Counted from the stretch's first letter, positions 35,588 to 43,672 are shown. The stretch is DNA of 64,000 nt from JAJDIA01 sp031555505 (GCA_031555505.1 JAVBUH010000013.1:1-64000); one strand, 5' to 3'. Made by a program: numbers and translations. Notes: generated by a model from the sequence alone, not told the origin.

Positions 35588-37375
35588 ATGAAGAATATCC
35601 GCAATTTTTGTATTATTGCCCATATTGACCATGGGAAGAGTACCCTGGCCGACCGTTTGCTTGAGTACACCAAGACTGTCGAAGGAAAAGACATGCAGGC
35701 GCAAGTGCTTGATAATATGGACCTGGAACGCGAACGTGGGATCACGATCAAGAGCCACGCCATCCAAATGAAATATACCTATAAGGGCGAAGAATATACG
35801 CTGAACCTGATCGACACGCCGGGGCACGTAGACTTTTCGTACGAAGTATCCCGTTCCATCGCCGCCTGCGAAGGCGCGTTGCTGATCGTCGATGCCGCAC
35901 AGGGTATCCAGGCGCAAACCATTTCCAACCTGTATATGGCGATCGAACATGATCTGGAAAGTATCCCGGTGATAAATAAGATCGACCTGGCGAGTGCCAT
36001 GCCGGAAGAGGTGGAAGACCAGATTGTGGAACTGCTTGGCGTAAAACGTACCGATATCCTCCGCGCCAGCGGTAAGACCGGCGAAGGGGTGTTTGATATA
36101 TTAGACCAAATCATCGAACGTGTGCCTGCTCCGAAAGGTGATCCCGAAGCGCCGCTGCAATGCCTGATCTTTGACTCCGTATTCAATTCCTTCCGGGGTA
36201 TCATCGCTTATTTCAAAGTAGTAAACGGTACGATACACAAAGGAGATATGGTGAAGTTTATCTCCACCGGCAAAGAATACGACGCCGACGAAGTGGGTGT
36301 GCTGAAGCTGGGTATGTCGCCCCGCGACGAGATCGGTACCGGCGATGTGGGTTATATCATTTCCGGCATCAAAACATCCCGTGAGGTGAGGGTGGGGGAT
36401 ACCATTACCCATGTAAAAAACGGAGCCACCGCGGCCATTTCCGGCTTTGAGGAAGTGAAGCCGATGGTGTTTGCCGGTGTATATCCGATCGATAGCGAGG
36501 ATTTTGAGAACCTGCGTGCTTCACTGGAAAAACTGCAACTCAACGATGCTTCGCTCACCTTCCAGCCTGAAAGTTCGGCTGCATTGGGCTTTGGCTTCCG
36601 TTGCGGATTCCTGGGGCTGTTGCACATGGAGATCGTACAGGAACGCCTGGACCGTGAGTTCGATATGGATGTGATTACCACCGTGCCCAACGTATTCTAT
36701 CATGTATACGACAAAAAGGGGAATATGACCGAAGTGCATAACCCGAGCGGTTTGCCTGATCCTACATTGATCGACCATATTGACGAACCGTATATCCGCG
36801 CATCTGTCATCACACGTACCGACTATATCGGCCCGATCATGACATTGTGTCTGGGTAAACGTGGCATCCTGCTGAAACAAGAATATATCTCGGGCGACCG
36901 GATGGAGTTGCATTACGATATTCCGCTGGGTGAGATCGTGATCGACTTCTATGATAAACTGAAGAGTATATCCAAAGGATACGCCTCGTTCGATTATCAC
37001 CTGCACGACTTCCGCGCCAGCAAGCTGGTGAAGCTGGATATCCTGCTCAACGGCGAACCGGTGGACGCCCTGTCTACCCTGACGCACATAGACAACAGCG
37101 TTACCTTCGGCCGGCGTATGTGTGAGAAACTGAAAGAACTTATTCCCCGGCAACAGTTTGATATCGCGATCCAGGCGGCGATCGGTTCCAAGATCATCGC
37201 CCGCGAAACCATCAAGGCGGTGCGTAAGGATGTAACCGCCAAGTGTTACGGTGGTGATATCTCGCGTAAACGCAAATTGCTTGAGAAACAAAAGGAAGGA
37301 AAGAAGCGCATGAAGCAGATCGGTAGCGTGGAAGTACCGCAAAAAGCCTTCCTGGCAGTATTGAAACTTGATTAA
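35588..37375 (+). CDS. lepA: Elongation factor 4 (LepA)
   Basis: The 595-residue translational GTPase has G1 AHIDHGKSTLADRLLE, G2 ERGITIKSHA, G3 DTPGHVDF and G4 NKIDL, followed by EF-G-like domains and the LepA-specific C-terminus KGKKRMKQIGSVEVPQKAFL. It acts on the ribosome, probably remodelling stalled or initiating complexes. The next gene starts 24 bp downstream and may be co-transcribed, which would tie an unknown metabolic pair to a housekeeping promoter. Confidence 0.97.
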   Translation: MKNIRNFCIIAHIDHGKSTLADRLLEYTKTVEGKDMQAQVLDNMDLERERGITIKSHAIQMKYTYKGEEYTLNLIDTPGHVDFSYEVSRSIAACEGALLIVDAAQGIQAQTISNLYMAIEHDLESIPVINKIDLASAMPEEVEDQIVELLGVKRTDILRASGKTGEGVFDILDQIIERVPAPKGDPEAPLQCLIFDSVFNSFRGIIAYFKVVNGTIHKGDMVKFISTGKEYDADEVGVLKLGMSPRDEIGTGDVGYIISGIKTSREVRVGDTITHVKNGATAAISGFEEVKPMVFAGVYPIDSEDFENLRASLEKLQLNDASLTFQPESSAALGFGFRCGFLGLLHMEIVQERLDREFDMDVITTVPNVFYHVYDKKGNMTEVHNPSGLPDPTLIDHIDEPYIRASVITRTDYIGPIMTLCLGKRGILLKQEYISGDRMELHYDIPLGEIVIDFYDKLKSISKGYASFDYHLHDFRASKLVKLDILLNGEPVDALSTLTHIDNSVTFGRRMCEKLKELIPRQQFDIAIQAAIGSKIIARETIKAVRKDVTAKCYGGDISRKRKLLEKQKEGKKRMKQIGSVEVPQKAFLAVLKLD

Positions 37376-37399
37376 TCGCATTAAAAACGTTCGCAAACT

Positions 37400-39211
37400 A
37401 TGCAGGCCATTATATTAGCTGCCGGGATGGGCAAGCGTCTGGGAGAACTGACAAAAGAGAATACGAAGTGTATGATCAAAGTACACTCCCGCACGTTGAT
37501 AGAGCGTATGCTCACCCAGTTGACCGCGTTGCCTGATATGAAAAAGGTCATCATGGTGATTGGCTACGAGGGGAAAAAGGTGCAGCAACTGTTGGGCACT
37601 TCCTTTAATAATGTGGCCATCGAGTATGTGGAGAATAAGGTGTACGACAAGACTAACAACATCTACTCCCTCTACCTGGCCAAGGATCACCTGCTCAACG
37701 ACCATACGTTGCTGCTCGAATCCGACCTGATCTTCAGCGACGAGATATTGACCAACCTCATCAACGATCCGTATCCCAACCTGGCTGTCGTATCCAAATA
37801 CCAGAGTTGGATGGATGGAACGGTGGTGACGCTGGACAAAGACAATAACATCCTGAACTTTATCACCAAAAAGGCATTCAACTTTGATCATAAGGACACG
37901 TACTACAAGACGGTCAACATGTATAAGTTCAGCCGCGAATTTTCCACCTCCTATTATGTGCCGTTCCTCGACGCCTATTGTAAGGCATTGGGTAACAGTG
38001 AATATTATGAGCAGGTATTGCGTGTGATCACGCTGCTGGACAAGTCGGAGATCAAGGCTATGCCCCTGAATGGCGAAAAGTGGTATGAGATTGATGATGC
38101 ACAGGACCTGAATAATGCCGAGGCGATCTTTGCCGAACCCGATATCCGGTTGTCGCTTTACCAGAAACGGTATGGCGGTTACTGGCGCTTCCCGTTCTTG
38201 TGTGATTTCTGTTACCTGGTGAATCCTTTCTTCCCCTCTGAGAAACTGCGGAAGGAGATGAAAGCCAACTTCGATACCCTCCTGAGCGAATATCCTTCGG
38301 GCATGGAGGTGAACTCGCTGCTGATGGCGAAGTATTTCGGACTGAACCATGCTTATGTATGCGTGGGCAATGGGGCTGCCGAGTTGATCAAGAGCCTGAT
38401 GGAACAGTTGAACGGCCCGATGGGTGTGATGCTTCCTACCTTTGAAGAGTATCCCAACCGGAAAGACAAACAGGAAGTTATACCCTTCATCCCCTCCAAT
38501 CCTGATTTTACCTATACGGCAGACGATATCATCGCTTTCTTTACGGATAAGGCGATCGCGACGCTCTTACTGGTCAATCCGGATAACCCTTCGGGTAACT
38601 TTATTCCCCGGCAGGATATCTTCCGGCTGCTGCAATGGGCAGAAGAAAAAGGCATCCGCCTGGTACTGGATGAATCGTTTGTGGATTTTTCGGAAGGTTC
38701 CTGGCGTAATACCCTGCTTGATAATGCGGTATTGGCCAAACATCCCAGACTGGTGGTGATCAAAAGTATATCCAAATCATACGGAGTGCCCGGTTTGCGA
38801 CTGGGCATCCTGGCGTCGGGCGACCGCGCGCTGGTAGGCCGGATACGCAAGGATGTACCCATCTGGAACATCAATTCGTTTGCCGAATTCTATATGCAGA
38901 TATTCGGAAAGTATGAAGCCGACTATCGGGAAGCCTGCGGTCAGTTCATAGCCGAACGTAACTTCTTTTACCGGGAGTTGCAGGCGATCGGATTCCTGCG
39001 GGTAATCCCGTCGCAGGCCAACTATTTCCTGTGCGAAGTGACTTCTACCTATACCTCGGCCCAGCTTACCGAACGGTTGCTGAACCAGTTCAATATCCTG
39101 ATCAAGGATTGTGGAACAAAGGCGGCTTTCCAGTCGTCCAATTATATCCGGATCGCCGTCAAATCGCGGCAAGACAATTTGTTGCTAATCAATGCGCTGA
39201 AACAATTATGA
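37400..39211 (+). CDS. Fusion of LicC-like nucleotidyltransferase and HisC/CobD-like PLP enzyme
   Basis: The 603-residue protein joins two enzymes. Residues 1-235 form a nucleotidyltransferase with IILAAGMGKRLGELT and the LicC-like KTNNIYSLYLA, plus LESDLIF for the metal site. Residues about 245-603 form a fold-type I PLP enzyme of the histidinol-phosphate aminotransferase group with NPDNPSG, LDESFVDF and Schiff-base K459 in SISKSYG. Relatives use phosphocholine with CTP (LicC) and amino-acid phosphates (HisC, CobD). A plausible joint role is to make an amino-alcohol phosphate and load it on CDP; this is inference. It overlaps the next gene by ATGA, so the two are coupled. Confidence 0.82.
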   Translation: MQAIILAAGMGKRLGELTKENTKCMIKVHSRTLIERMLTQLTALPDMKKVIMVIGYEGKKVQQLLGTSFNNVAIEYVENKVYDKTNNIYSLYLAKDHLLNDHTLLLESDLIFSDEILTNLINDPYPNLAVVSKYQSWMDGTVVTLDKDNNILNFITKKAFNFDHKDTYYKTVNMYKFSREFSTSYYVPFLDAYCKALGNSEYYEQVLRVITLLDKSEIKAMPLNGEKWYEIDDAQDLNNAEAIFAEPDIRLSLYQKRYGGYWRFPFLCDFCYLVNPFFPSEKLRKEMKANFDTLLSEYPSGMEVNSLLMAKYFGLNHAYVCVGNGAAELIKSLMEQLNGPMGVMLPTFEEYPNRKDKQEVIPFIPSNPDFTYTADDIIAFFTDKAIATLLLVNPDNPSGNFIPRQDIFRLLQWAEEKGIRLVLDESFVDFSEGSWRNTLLDNAVLAKHPRLVVIKSISKSYGVPGLRLGILASGDRALVGRIRKDVPIWNINSFAEFYMQIFGKYEADYREACGQFIAERNFFYRELQAIGFLRVIPSQANYFLCEVTSTYTSAQLTERLLNQFNILIKDCGTKAAFQSSNYIRIAVKSRQDNLLLINALKQL

Positions 39212-40146
39212 AGATTATAGACATGGACGCCATCAAGGCGTTGCAAATCCGTCCGGAACAATGTGTGGAGTGGGTGCGGGATGCTTTCCGGATGAAGTAC
39301 GACAGCTATCTGCCTCCGAAAGTGAGCGTCAAGATGGAACATGATATCTTCTTCAATACCATGCCCTGCTACCTGAAACCGGTGGATCGGTTCGGTGTGA
39401 AGGTGGTTTCCCGTTATCCTGATCGCCAACCTTCTTTGTTGAGTGACATCCTGCTGTATGACGCCGTATCGGGTAATACCCTGGCGCTGATGGATGCCAA
39501 CTGGATCACGGCCATGCGTACAGGAGCCGTAGCGGCATTGGCCATTCAAACGTTCCAGCCTTCCCATGCGCAGACCTACGCTTTTATGGGATTGGGAAAC
39601 ACGGCGCGTGCTACGTTGCTTTGCCTGCTGGCCTTAACAGGCGATCGGCCGCTTGATATCCGTCTGTTATCTTATAAAGACCAAGCCCAGGATTTTATCC
39701 GCCGTTTTGCCTCTTACCCCAATGTCCGCTTTACGGTGATTGAAGATACCACAGCGCTGATCACAGGTGCGGATGTGGTTGTTTCCTGTGTAACGGCAGC
39801 CAACGAGTTGTTTGCCCCGGATGAATGCTTTAAGGAAGGGGTATTGGTAGTCCCCGTCCATACCCGCGGTTTCCAGAACTGCGACTTGTTCTTCGACAAG
39901 GTCTTTGCCGATGATACCGGGCATGTGAACGGTTTCAAATACTTCGACCGCTTCCGCAGCTTCGACGAATTTTCCCATGTTCTCCTGGGTAAAAACGCCG
40001 GCAGGACATCCGATACCGAACGCATCCTGGCCTACAATATCGGCATTGCCCTGCACGATGTCTATTTTGCATCCAAAGTGTACGACCTCATCACTTCGGC
40101 CGAAGAGGTAACCCTCTCGCGCGAAAGCCGGAAGTTCTGGGTGTAG
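39208..40146 (+). CDS. Ornithine cyclodeaminase/mu-crystallin-like dehydrogenase
   Basis: The 312-residue protein has an N-terminal substrate domain with FGVKVVSRYPDRQPS and ANWITAMRTGAVAALA (the conserved Lys and Arg of the family are kept) and a Rossmann domain starting at FMGLGNTARATLL. The family includes ornithine cyclodeaminase, alanine dehydrogenase and SbnB, which makes diaminopropionate from an O-phosphoserine-derived precursor. The start at 39208 overlaps the previous stop (ATGA). A longer frame from 39031 is antisense-style overlap with the fusion gene and is rejected. The coupling suggests a shared pathway with the fusion enzyme; the substrate is unknown. Confidence 0.85.
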   Translation: MKIIDMDAIKALQIRPEQCVEWVRDAFRMKYDSYLPPKVSVKMEHDIFFNTMPCYLKPVDRFGVKVVSRYPDRQPSLLSDILLYDAVSGNTLALMDANWITAMRTGAVAALAIQTFQPSHAQTYAFMGLGNTARATLLCLLALTGDRPLDIRLLSYKDQAQDFIRRFASYPNVRFTVIEDTTALITGADVVVSCVTAANELFAPDECFKEGVLVVPVHTRGFQNCDLFFDKVFADDTGHVNGFKYFDRFRSFDEFSHVLLGKNAGRTSDTERILAYNIGIALHDVYFASKVYDLITSAEEVTLSRESRKFWV

Positions 40147-40204
40147 TCCGTTAGTTACGTTTCAAGTTTGTACCGGTAGGTTTGGCAAAACCTGCAATCG
40201 CCAC

Positions 40205-40293
40205 AAAAAAGATCATAACGATCCAAAACGATCGTCATAATGCTCGTTTAGGAACATCATACTCTTCGTTTAGGAGCATTATGATCTTTTTTT
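40205..40293 (+). terminator. Long hairpin terminator after the dehydrogenase gene
   Basis: AAAAAAGATCATAA (40205-40218) pairs with TTATGATCTTTTTT (40279-40292). An inner pair CATAATGCTC/GAGCATTATG lies at 40236-40245 and 40272-40281. A run of seven T follows. The stem region is made of three 22-bp units. Confidence 0.75.
40214..40279. repeat. Three 22-bp units inside the terminator region
   Basis: Units of 22 bp start at 40214, 40236 and 40258, each with CATA. The second and third share CGTTTAGGA; the first carries GATC words instead. Confidence 0.65.
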
Positions 40294-40364
40294 CGGGAGA
40301 CGATGGTGATTTGGATGGCCCATCCGGCTGATTGAAAACCGGACATTCCACCGACAGTATCTAC

Positions 40365-40465
40365 GCGCAGGCCTCACTTGATCGAGGCGCAGGCCTCAGG
40401 GGGAGTGAGGCGCAGGCCTCATAATGGTGAAGCGCAGGCCTCGTATAGGTCGAGGCGCAGGCCTC
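40365..40465. repeat. Five-unit 22-23 bp array with core GCGCAGGCCTC
   Basis: The core GCGCAGGCCTC occurs at 40365, 40387, 40410, 40432 and 40455 (steps 22, 23, 22, 23). In most units the full motif is GAGGCGCAGGCCTC, a 5-bp-arm hairpin with a 4-base centre. The 11-12 bp between cores differ from unit to unit, too short for CRISPR spacers. Confidence 0.85.
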
Positions 40466-40578
40466 AACAGACCTCGTTTAGGTAAGCCCTGTATCTGCTC
40501 TTTCATCGGCAGGAACTACACCCAAACCTGCCTTGCAGTACATATCCATTCGCTAAAACCGCTTACACGAGAGTTGCT

Positions 40579-40804
40579 TTCACCCTTTCACTTTCTGCAG
40601 GTAGTCAATGAGTTAGAGTGACTGCAGGGGCTTTTTTTCTGTTTTGCTATCACGCTCCTATCACACCTTTCCCCAAAAACTGTCAACTAAAATCAGGAGG
40701 ATACATCTCGGTATGCAGTGACAGCACAAGTGACAGCAAAACCGCTTTTTGAAGCCTCCTGTCACCCTAAGTGCCTGACTGACTGCAGAAAGTGATAGGG
40801 TGAA
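40579..40804. repeat. Inverted-repeat element with 44-nt arms
   Basis: Arms 40579-40622 and 40761-40804 match at 36 of 44 positions in inverted orientation, with TTCACCCT at the outer ends and GTGAC/GTCAC at the inner ends. The shared block TCACTTTCTGCAG is intact. The 138-bp centre has no ORF. The arms are themselves hairpin-prone (CACCCTA/TAGGGTG). Confidence 0.75.
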
Positions 40805-40962
40805 CGCAGATTCCCCCAATAGAACCGTATGGGATATAATTTGGCTGTTAATCATCGTATTTAGTTGGAATTGAAAGCAGGCGTTGTTTCAAGCTGGGTT
40901 GGTTTTGAATATTCAGGTTTTGTTTGAATATAGCTTGAAGACTATCTTGTAAATAGTAAACA

Positions 40963-41210
40963 AGAGTAATTTGGCTCCCCGCCTAGACAGGCGGGGGGGA
41001 CCATTGCTTGCAATGGTGGGGCGGTTGAAGTATTCCTGATAATATAGAAGTATTCCTGATAATATATTTGTGTGTGACGGGTTAGGTGAAATTGACTGAT
41101 AATCACAAGATATTCCGTTGAGTATATAAAATGGCAAAAAAGAGTCAACCGCCCCACCCCCGCAAGCGGCGGTCCCCCCCGCCTGTCTAGGCGGGGAGCC
41201 GAGTTACTCT
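40963..41210. repeat. Inverted-repeat element with 66-nt arms and nested hairpins
   Basis: Arms 40963-41028 and 41145-41210 match at 58 of 66 positions, without gaps. Each arm contains CCCGCCTAGACAGGCGGG and a second small hairpin with loop TT. The 116-bp AT-rich centre carries a 20-bp tandem duplication (AGTATTCCTGATAATATA) and a TATATTTG at 41063. CAAG occurs just outside both ends (40961, 41211). It resembles a non-autonomous mobile element (MITE). Confidence 0.75.
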
Positions 41211-41336
41211 CAAGGATACTCTTATTGGAGCTGTTCTTGGCGGTTGTTTTTAGGTGATACCTGTATTTTATCGGATGCTTACTGTGAACCTCTTTCAAGC
41301 GGGTTTACACGCTTTTAGTATTGTTCTTTATGCCAG

Positions 41337-41462
41337 TCAGCGTAACTGTACAGCAACTTCGTAGATAATATTGCCTGTTTCTATCTTTTCGGCATAGGCA
41401 TTCAGCGCGGTGAAAGCACATAGTGCAACTGAAAAGATTTTGGTGTAGCGTTTTGTATTCAT
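41337..41462 (-). CDS. 41-residue secreted-peptide ORF or gene remnant
   Basis: The reverse strand encodes a 41-residue ORF starting MNTKRYTKIFSVALCAFTAL. It has a good signal peptide with cleavage near NAYA-EK, then 17 residues ending YEVAVQLR before TGA. The mature part resembles the first residues of larger secreted Bacteroidetes proteins, so this may be the 5' end of a gene truncated by the nearby repeat elements. A short peptide gene is equally possible. Upstream, CAACTTTG is one base off the -7 consensus. Confidence 0.4.
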   Translation of the reverse strand: MNTKRYTKIFSVALCAFTALNAYAEKIETGNIIYEVAVQLR

Positions 41463-41580
41463 GCTGTATTTAAGTATTTGGTGCGCAACAAAGTTGTTGG
41501 AAAAGAGCGAGTTTTCAACTAAATGAACGTTTTTTTATCCTGCTCCCGCTGATTGATGTACGTAATCCCGTTGATTGATG

Positions 41581-41588
41581 TATATTTG
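41581..41588 (+). promoter_or_regulatory. Promoter -7 element for the DUF4833 gene
   Basis: TATATTTG lies 20 bp before the ATG at 41609. The word TTGATTGATGTA occurs just upstream, with a near copy CTGATTGATGTA 22 bp earlier. Confidence 0.6.
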
Positions 41589-41608
41589 CCCCAAACAGTT
41601 GACTGCTT

Positions 41609-42145
41609 ATGTACCTGAAAACGAAAATAGGGAAACGCTTGGGAAGAGTTTGTTTAGTGTCTTTGCTGATCAGTCTCTCCTGTCCGCTTTTTGCCCAGGA
41701 GAATACCTATCCTACGGCCGAACGCCTTTTTCATATCGAGCGTAGTAAAAACAGGAACCTTGTCTGCTATGATGTCAATCTGGTGGATGGAAAGCTGAAT
41801 ACAAAGAAACCCTTGGTGATTTACTGGATAGACCGCGAAGAAGAACCCGGACTGCGGAAAGAACTGAATGCCCTACAGCGGCAAATGGCATACGGGTATA
41901 AACTATTTTCCGAAGGCGACGATTCCGCAGAACTTACACTTACCGCATATTCAGAGCGGGTGCTAACCGTCCGGAAGATGGGAGAAAAATACGTTTGCCT
42001 GATTACGATTGATGGCAGGCAGTGTGTTTTGCATCATCTTTATGTAAAAGCTAAAAGCGGGAACTCCCTGAGCGTGGAGTATGTGGAACTGTTTGGTATA
42101 TCGGTGGATACGCGAAGGGAGGTAACGGAGCGGATTCAGAAATAG
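41609..42145 (+). CDS. DUF4833-family secreted protein
   Basis: The 178-residue protein has a signal peptide (about 1-30, ending near LFAQ) and a single domain with ERLFHIERSKNRNLVCYDVNL, KPLVIYWIDREEEPG and SVEYVELFG, which I recognise as DUF4833 of Bacteroidetes. It should be periplasmic and its function is unknown. It is followed by a separate transcription unit for LicD. Confidence 0.82.
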   Translation: MYLKTKIGKRLGRVCLVSLLISLSCPLFAQENTYPTAERLFHIERSKNRNLVCYDVNLVDGKLNTKKPLVIYWIDREEEPGLRKELNALQRQMAYGYKLFSEGDDSAELTLTAYSERVLTVRKMGEKYVCLITIDGRQCVLHHLYVKAKSGNSLSVEYVELFGISVDTRREVTERIQK

Positions 42146-42213
42146 GACTTTGGCTCGGCGGCGGTCACCACTATTTATTGTCTGGTTTGTACTGTAAAAA
42201 TATGAAAAGGGTG

Positions 42214-42221
42214 TATCTTTG
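42214..42221 (+). promoter_or_regulatory. Promoter -7 element for the licD-like gene
   Basis: TATCTTTG lies 26 bp before the ATG at 42248. Confidence 0.55.
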
Positions 42222-42247
42222 CGCCTAAAGAAAACGAAAAAAGATCG

Positions 42248-43114
42248 ATGACGACGGAGAAGACAGACTTCCACCTTTTATTTCCGGATAACAGACGAGA
42301 CGGAGAGACGGTATTACGACAGGCGCAACTGGTAATGCTGCGTATGCTGAAAATCATCGATTATATCTGTCGGAAACATCAACTCCGCTATTGGTTATGT
42401 TCAGGTACTCTGTTAGGCGCCGTCCGTCACCAAGGGTTTATTCCGTGGGACGACGATCTGGATATTTGTATGCCCCGTGAAGACTATGAGCGTTTTTTGC
42501 AAGTGGCCTCCGCTGAATTTCCTGATGAGTTGTTTTTGCAGACGCGTGCCACTGACCCCAATTACCATTTTCTACCGCTGCCATGTAAGGTGCGTGACCG
42601 GAAAAGCTATATCCTAGCTCCCGGATACGAGGATGAAAAAAGTGAAAAAGGGTTGTTTGTAGACATTTTTCCGATGGATAAATACCACAAGGGCCTGATT
42701 GTTCATCGTATGGAACGAGGCATAAAGGCTTATTATCGTTTTATCTGTAACCTGCTGGGTGCGGCCGATTACCGGAAAGAATCCCACCTAAAGAATCTGG
42801 TTGCGTATTTCTACCCGGTATCCCGGCTGTTGTGGCGTGGGTATGCCGGAGTGGCCCGGTTTTGCATTGACCGGAATCGCCGGTTGGGTGATAATTGTTT
42901 TATAGGGCATGGATTTGATACCCCCTGGAAGCGCTATTTCAGGTATGAAGATATCTATCCGTTGCGCGAACTGCGGTTTGAAGATGCCTTGTTTTATGTG
43001 CCGAATCGTCCGGATGTATACCTTACCGAATTGTATGGTTCCGATTACATGACCCCTCCTGCTACAGATAAGCAGGTGAATAGCCATGCTTCAGTAATCA
43101 GGCCTGTTTTGTAA
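42248..43114 (+). CDS. LicD-family phosphotransferase
   Basis: The 288-residue protein has the LicD core: LRYWLCSGTLLGAVRHQGFIPWDDDLDI, with metal-binding D68-D69-D70 and D72, then LPCKVRDRKSY and FVDIFPMD. LicD proteins transfer phosphocholine, phosphoethanolamine-type or sugar-phosphate groups from CDP donors to glycans at the cytoplasmic side. The hexapeptide acyltransferase gene follows after 21 bp, so the two probably modify the same glycan. A LicC-like nucleotidyltransferase domain is encoded 3 kb upstream (37400) and could supply the CDP donor. The transferred group is unknown. Confidence 0.88.
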   Translation: MTTEKTDFHLLFPDNRRDGETVLRQAQLVMLRMLKIIDYICRKHQLRYWLCSGTLLGAVRHQGFIPWDDDLDICMPREDYERFLQVASAEFPDELFLQTRATDPNYHFLPLPCKVRDRKSYILAPGYEDEKSEKGLFVDIFPMDKYHKGLIVHRMERGIKAYYRFICNLLGAADYRKESHLKNLVAYFYPVSRLLWRGYAGVARFCIDRNRRLGDNCFIGHGFDTPWKRYFRYEDIYPLRELRFEDALFYVPNRPDVYLTELYGSDYMTPPATDKQVNSHASVIRPVL

Positions 43115-43135
43115 GTTGTAAAGTAGAGAAAAACG

Positions 43136-43630
43136 ATGGTTAACGCGATTACATTATACAGAATTGCCCGGTGGTTGTATCTTCACCGTGTACCTTTCCT
43201 GCCCCGTGTGATGAAGCTGTTGATCTTTTTGATCCATAGCAGTTCCATACCGTATACGATTTCGATCGGGAAAGGTACATTTTGTAACCATGCCGGGATG
43301 GGCGTGTTGATTAACGAACATTCAGCGATCGGGAATGACTGTAAGATCGGTAACAATGTCTCTATTATCGGGCAGGCTCCCTATATGGCCGGCCCGGAGA
43401 TTGGAGACCATGTTTTTATCGGCCCGGGCGTTGTGGTGCAAGGTCCGGTGATAGTGGAAGACCATGTGATCATCGCCCCTAATGCCGTAGTTACCAAAAG
43501 CGTACCTGCATATAAGATTGTAGCAGGCAATCCGGCGCGTATCATTGGGGATACCCGTAAACTGAAGTACGATATATTTAAAGACCCTACTTTTAAAGAA
43601 GGATATAAACCTTATCTGACGGAAGGCTGA
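43136..43630 (+). CDS. Hexapeptide-repeat acyltransferase (serine acetyltransferase-like)
   Basis: The 164-residue protein has an N-terminal hydrophobic helix pair (about 20-40) and a left-handed beta-helix with hexapeptide repeats from about 50 to 140, such as IGNDCKIGNNVSIIG and IGDHVFIGPGVVV. The C-terminus GNPARIIGDTR is typical of CysE/WbbJ-like enzymes. It transfers an acetyl or similar group from acyl-CoA, here most likely to a sugar, given its place after LicD and before the exopolysaccharide locus. True serine acetyltransferase activity is less likely because the CysE N-terminal domain is missing. Confidence 0.85.
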   Translation: MVNAITLYRIARWLYLHRVPFLPRVMKLLIFLIHSSSIPYTISIGKGTFCNHAGMGVLINEHSAIGNDCKIGNNVSIIGQAPYMAGPEIGDHVFIGPGVVVQGPVIVEDHVIIAPNAVVTKSVPAYKIVAGNPARIIGDTRKLKYDIFKDPTFKEGYKPYLTEG

Positions 43631-43672
43631 CAGATTACCAATTTTCGGGACTATTGTTGGGTAATTCCCGCT

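Larger units (their letters stand above)
40147..41608. other. Repeat-rich stretch without a long gene
   Basis: Nearly 1.5 kb holds only repeats and one 41-codon ORF. In order: a terminator built from 22-bp units (40205-40293), a 22-23 bp array (40365-40465), an inverted repeat with 44-nt arms (40579-40804), an inverted repeat with 66-nt arms (40963-41210), the small ORF (41337-41462, reverse strand) and the promoter of the DUF4833 gene (41581). Confidence 0.8.

Noticed and set aside
39031..39207. N-terminal extension of the dehydrogenase
   Set aside because: It overlaps the fusion gene out of frame; the family start and the ATGA overlap both point to 39208.
40963..41210. Full insertion sequence
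   Set aside because: There is no transposase frame between the arms; at most it is a non-autonomous element.
40942..41298. Reverse-strand ORFs across the inverted-repeat element
   Set aside because: They read through the repeat arms and give Pro/Arg-rich peptides without family resemblance.
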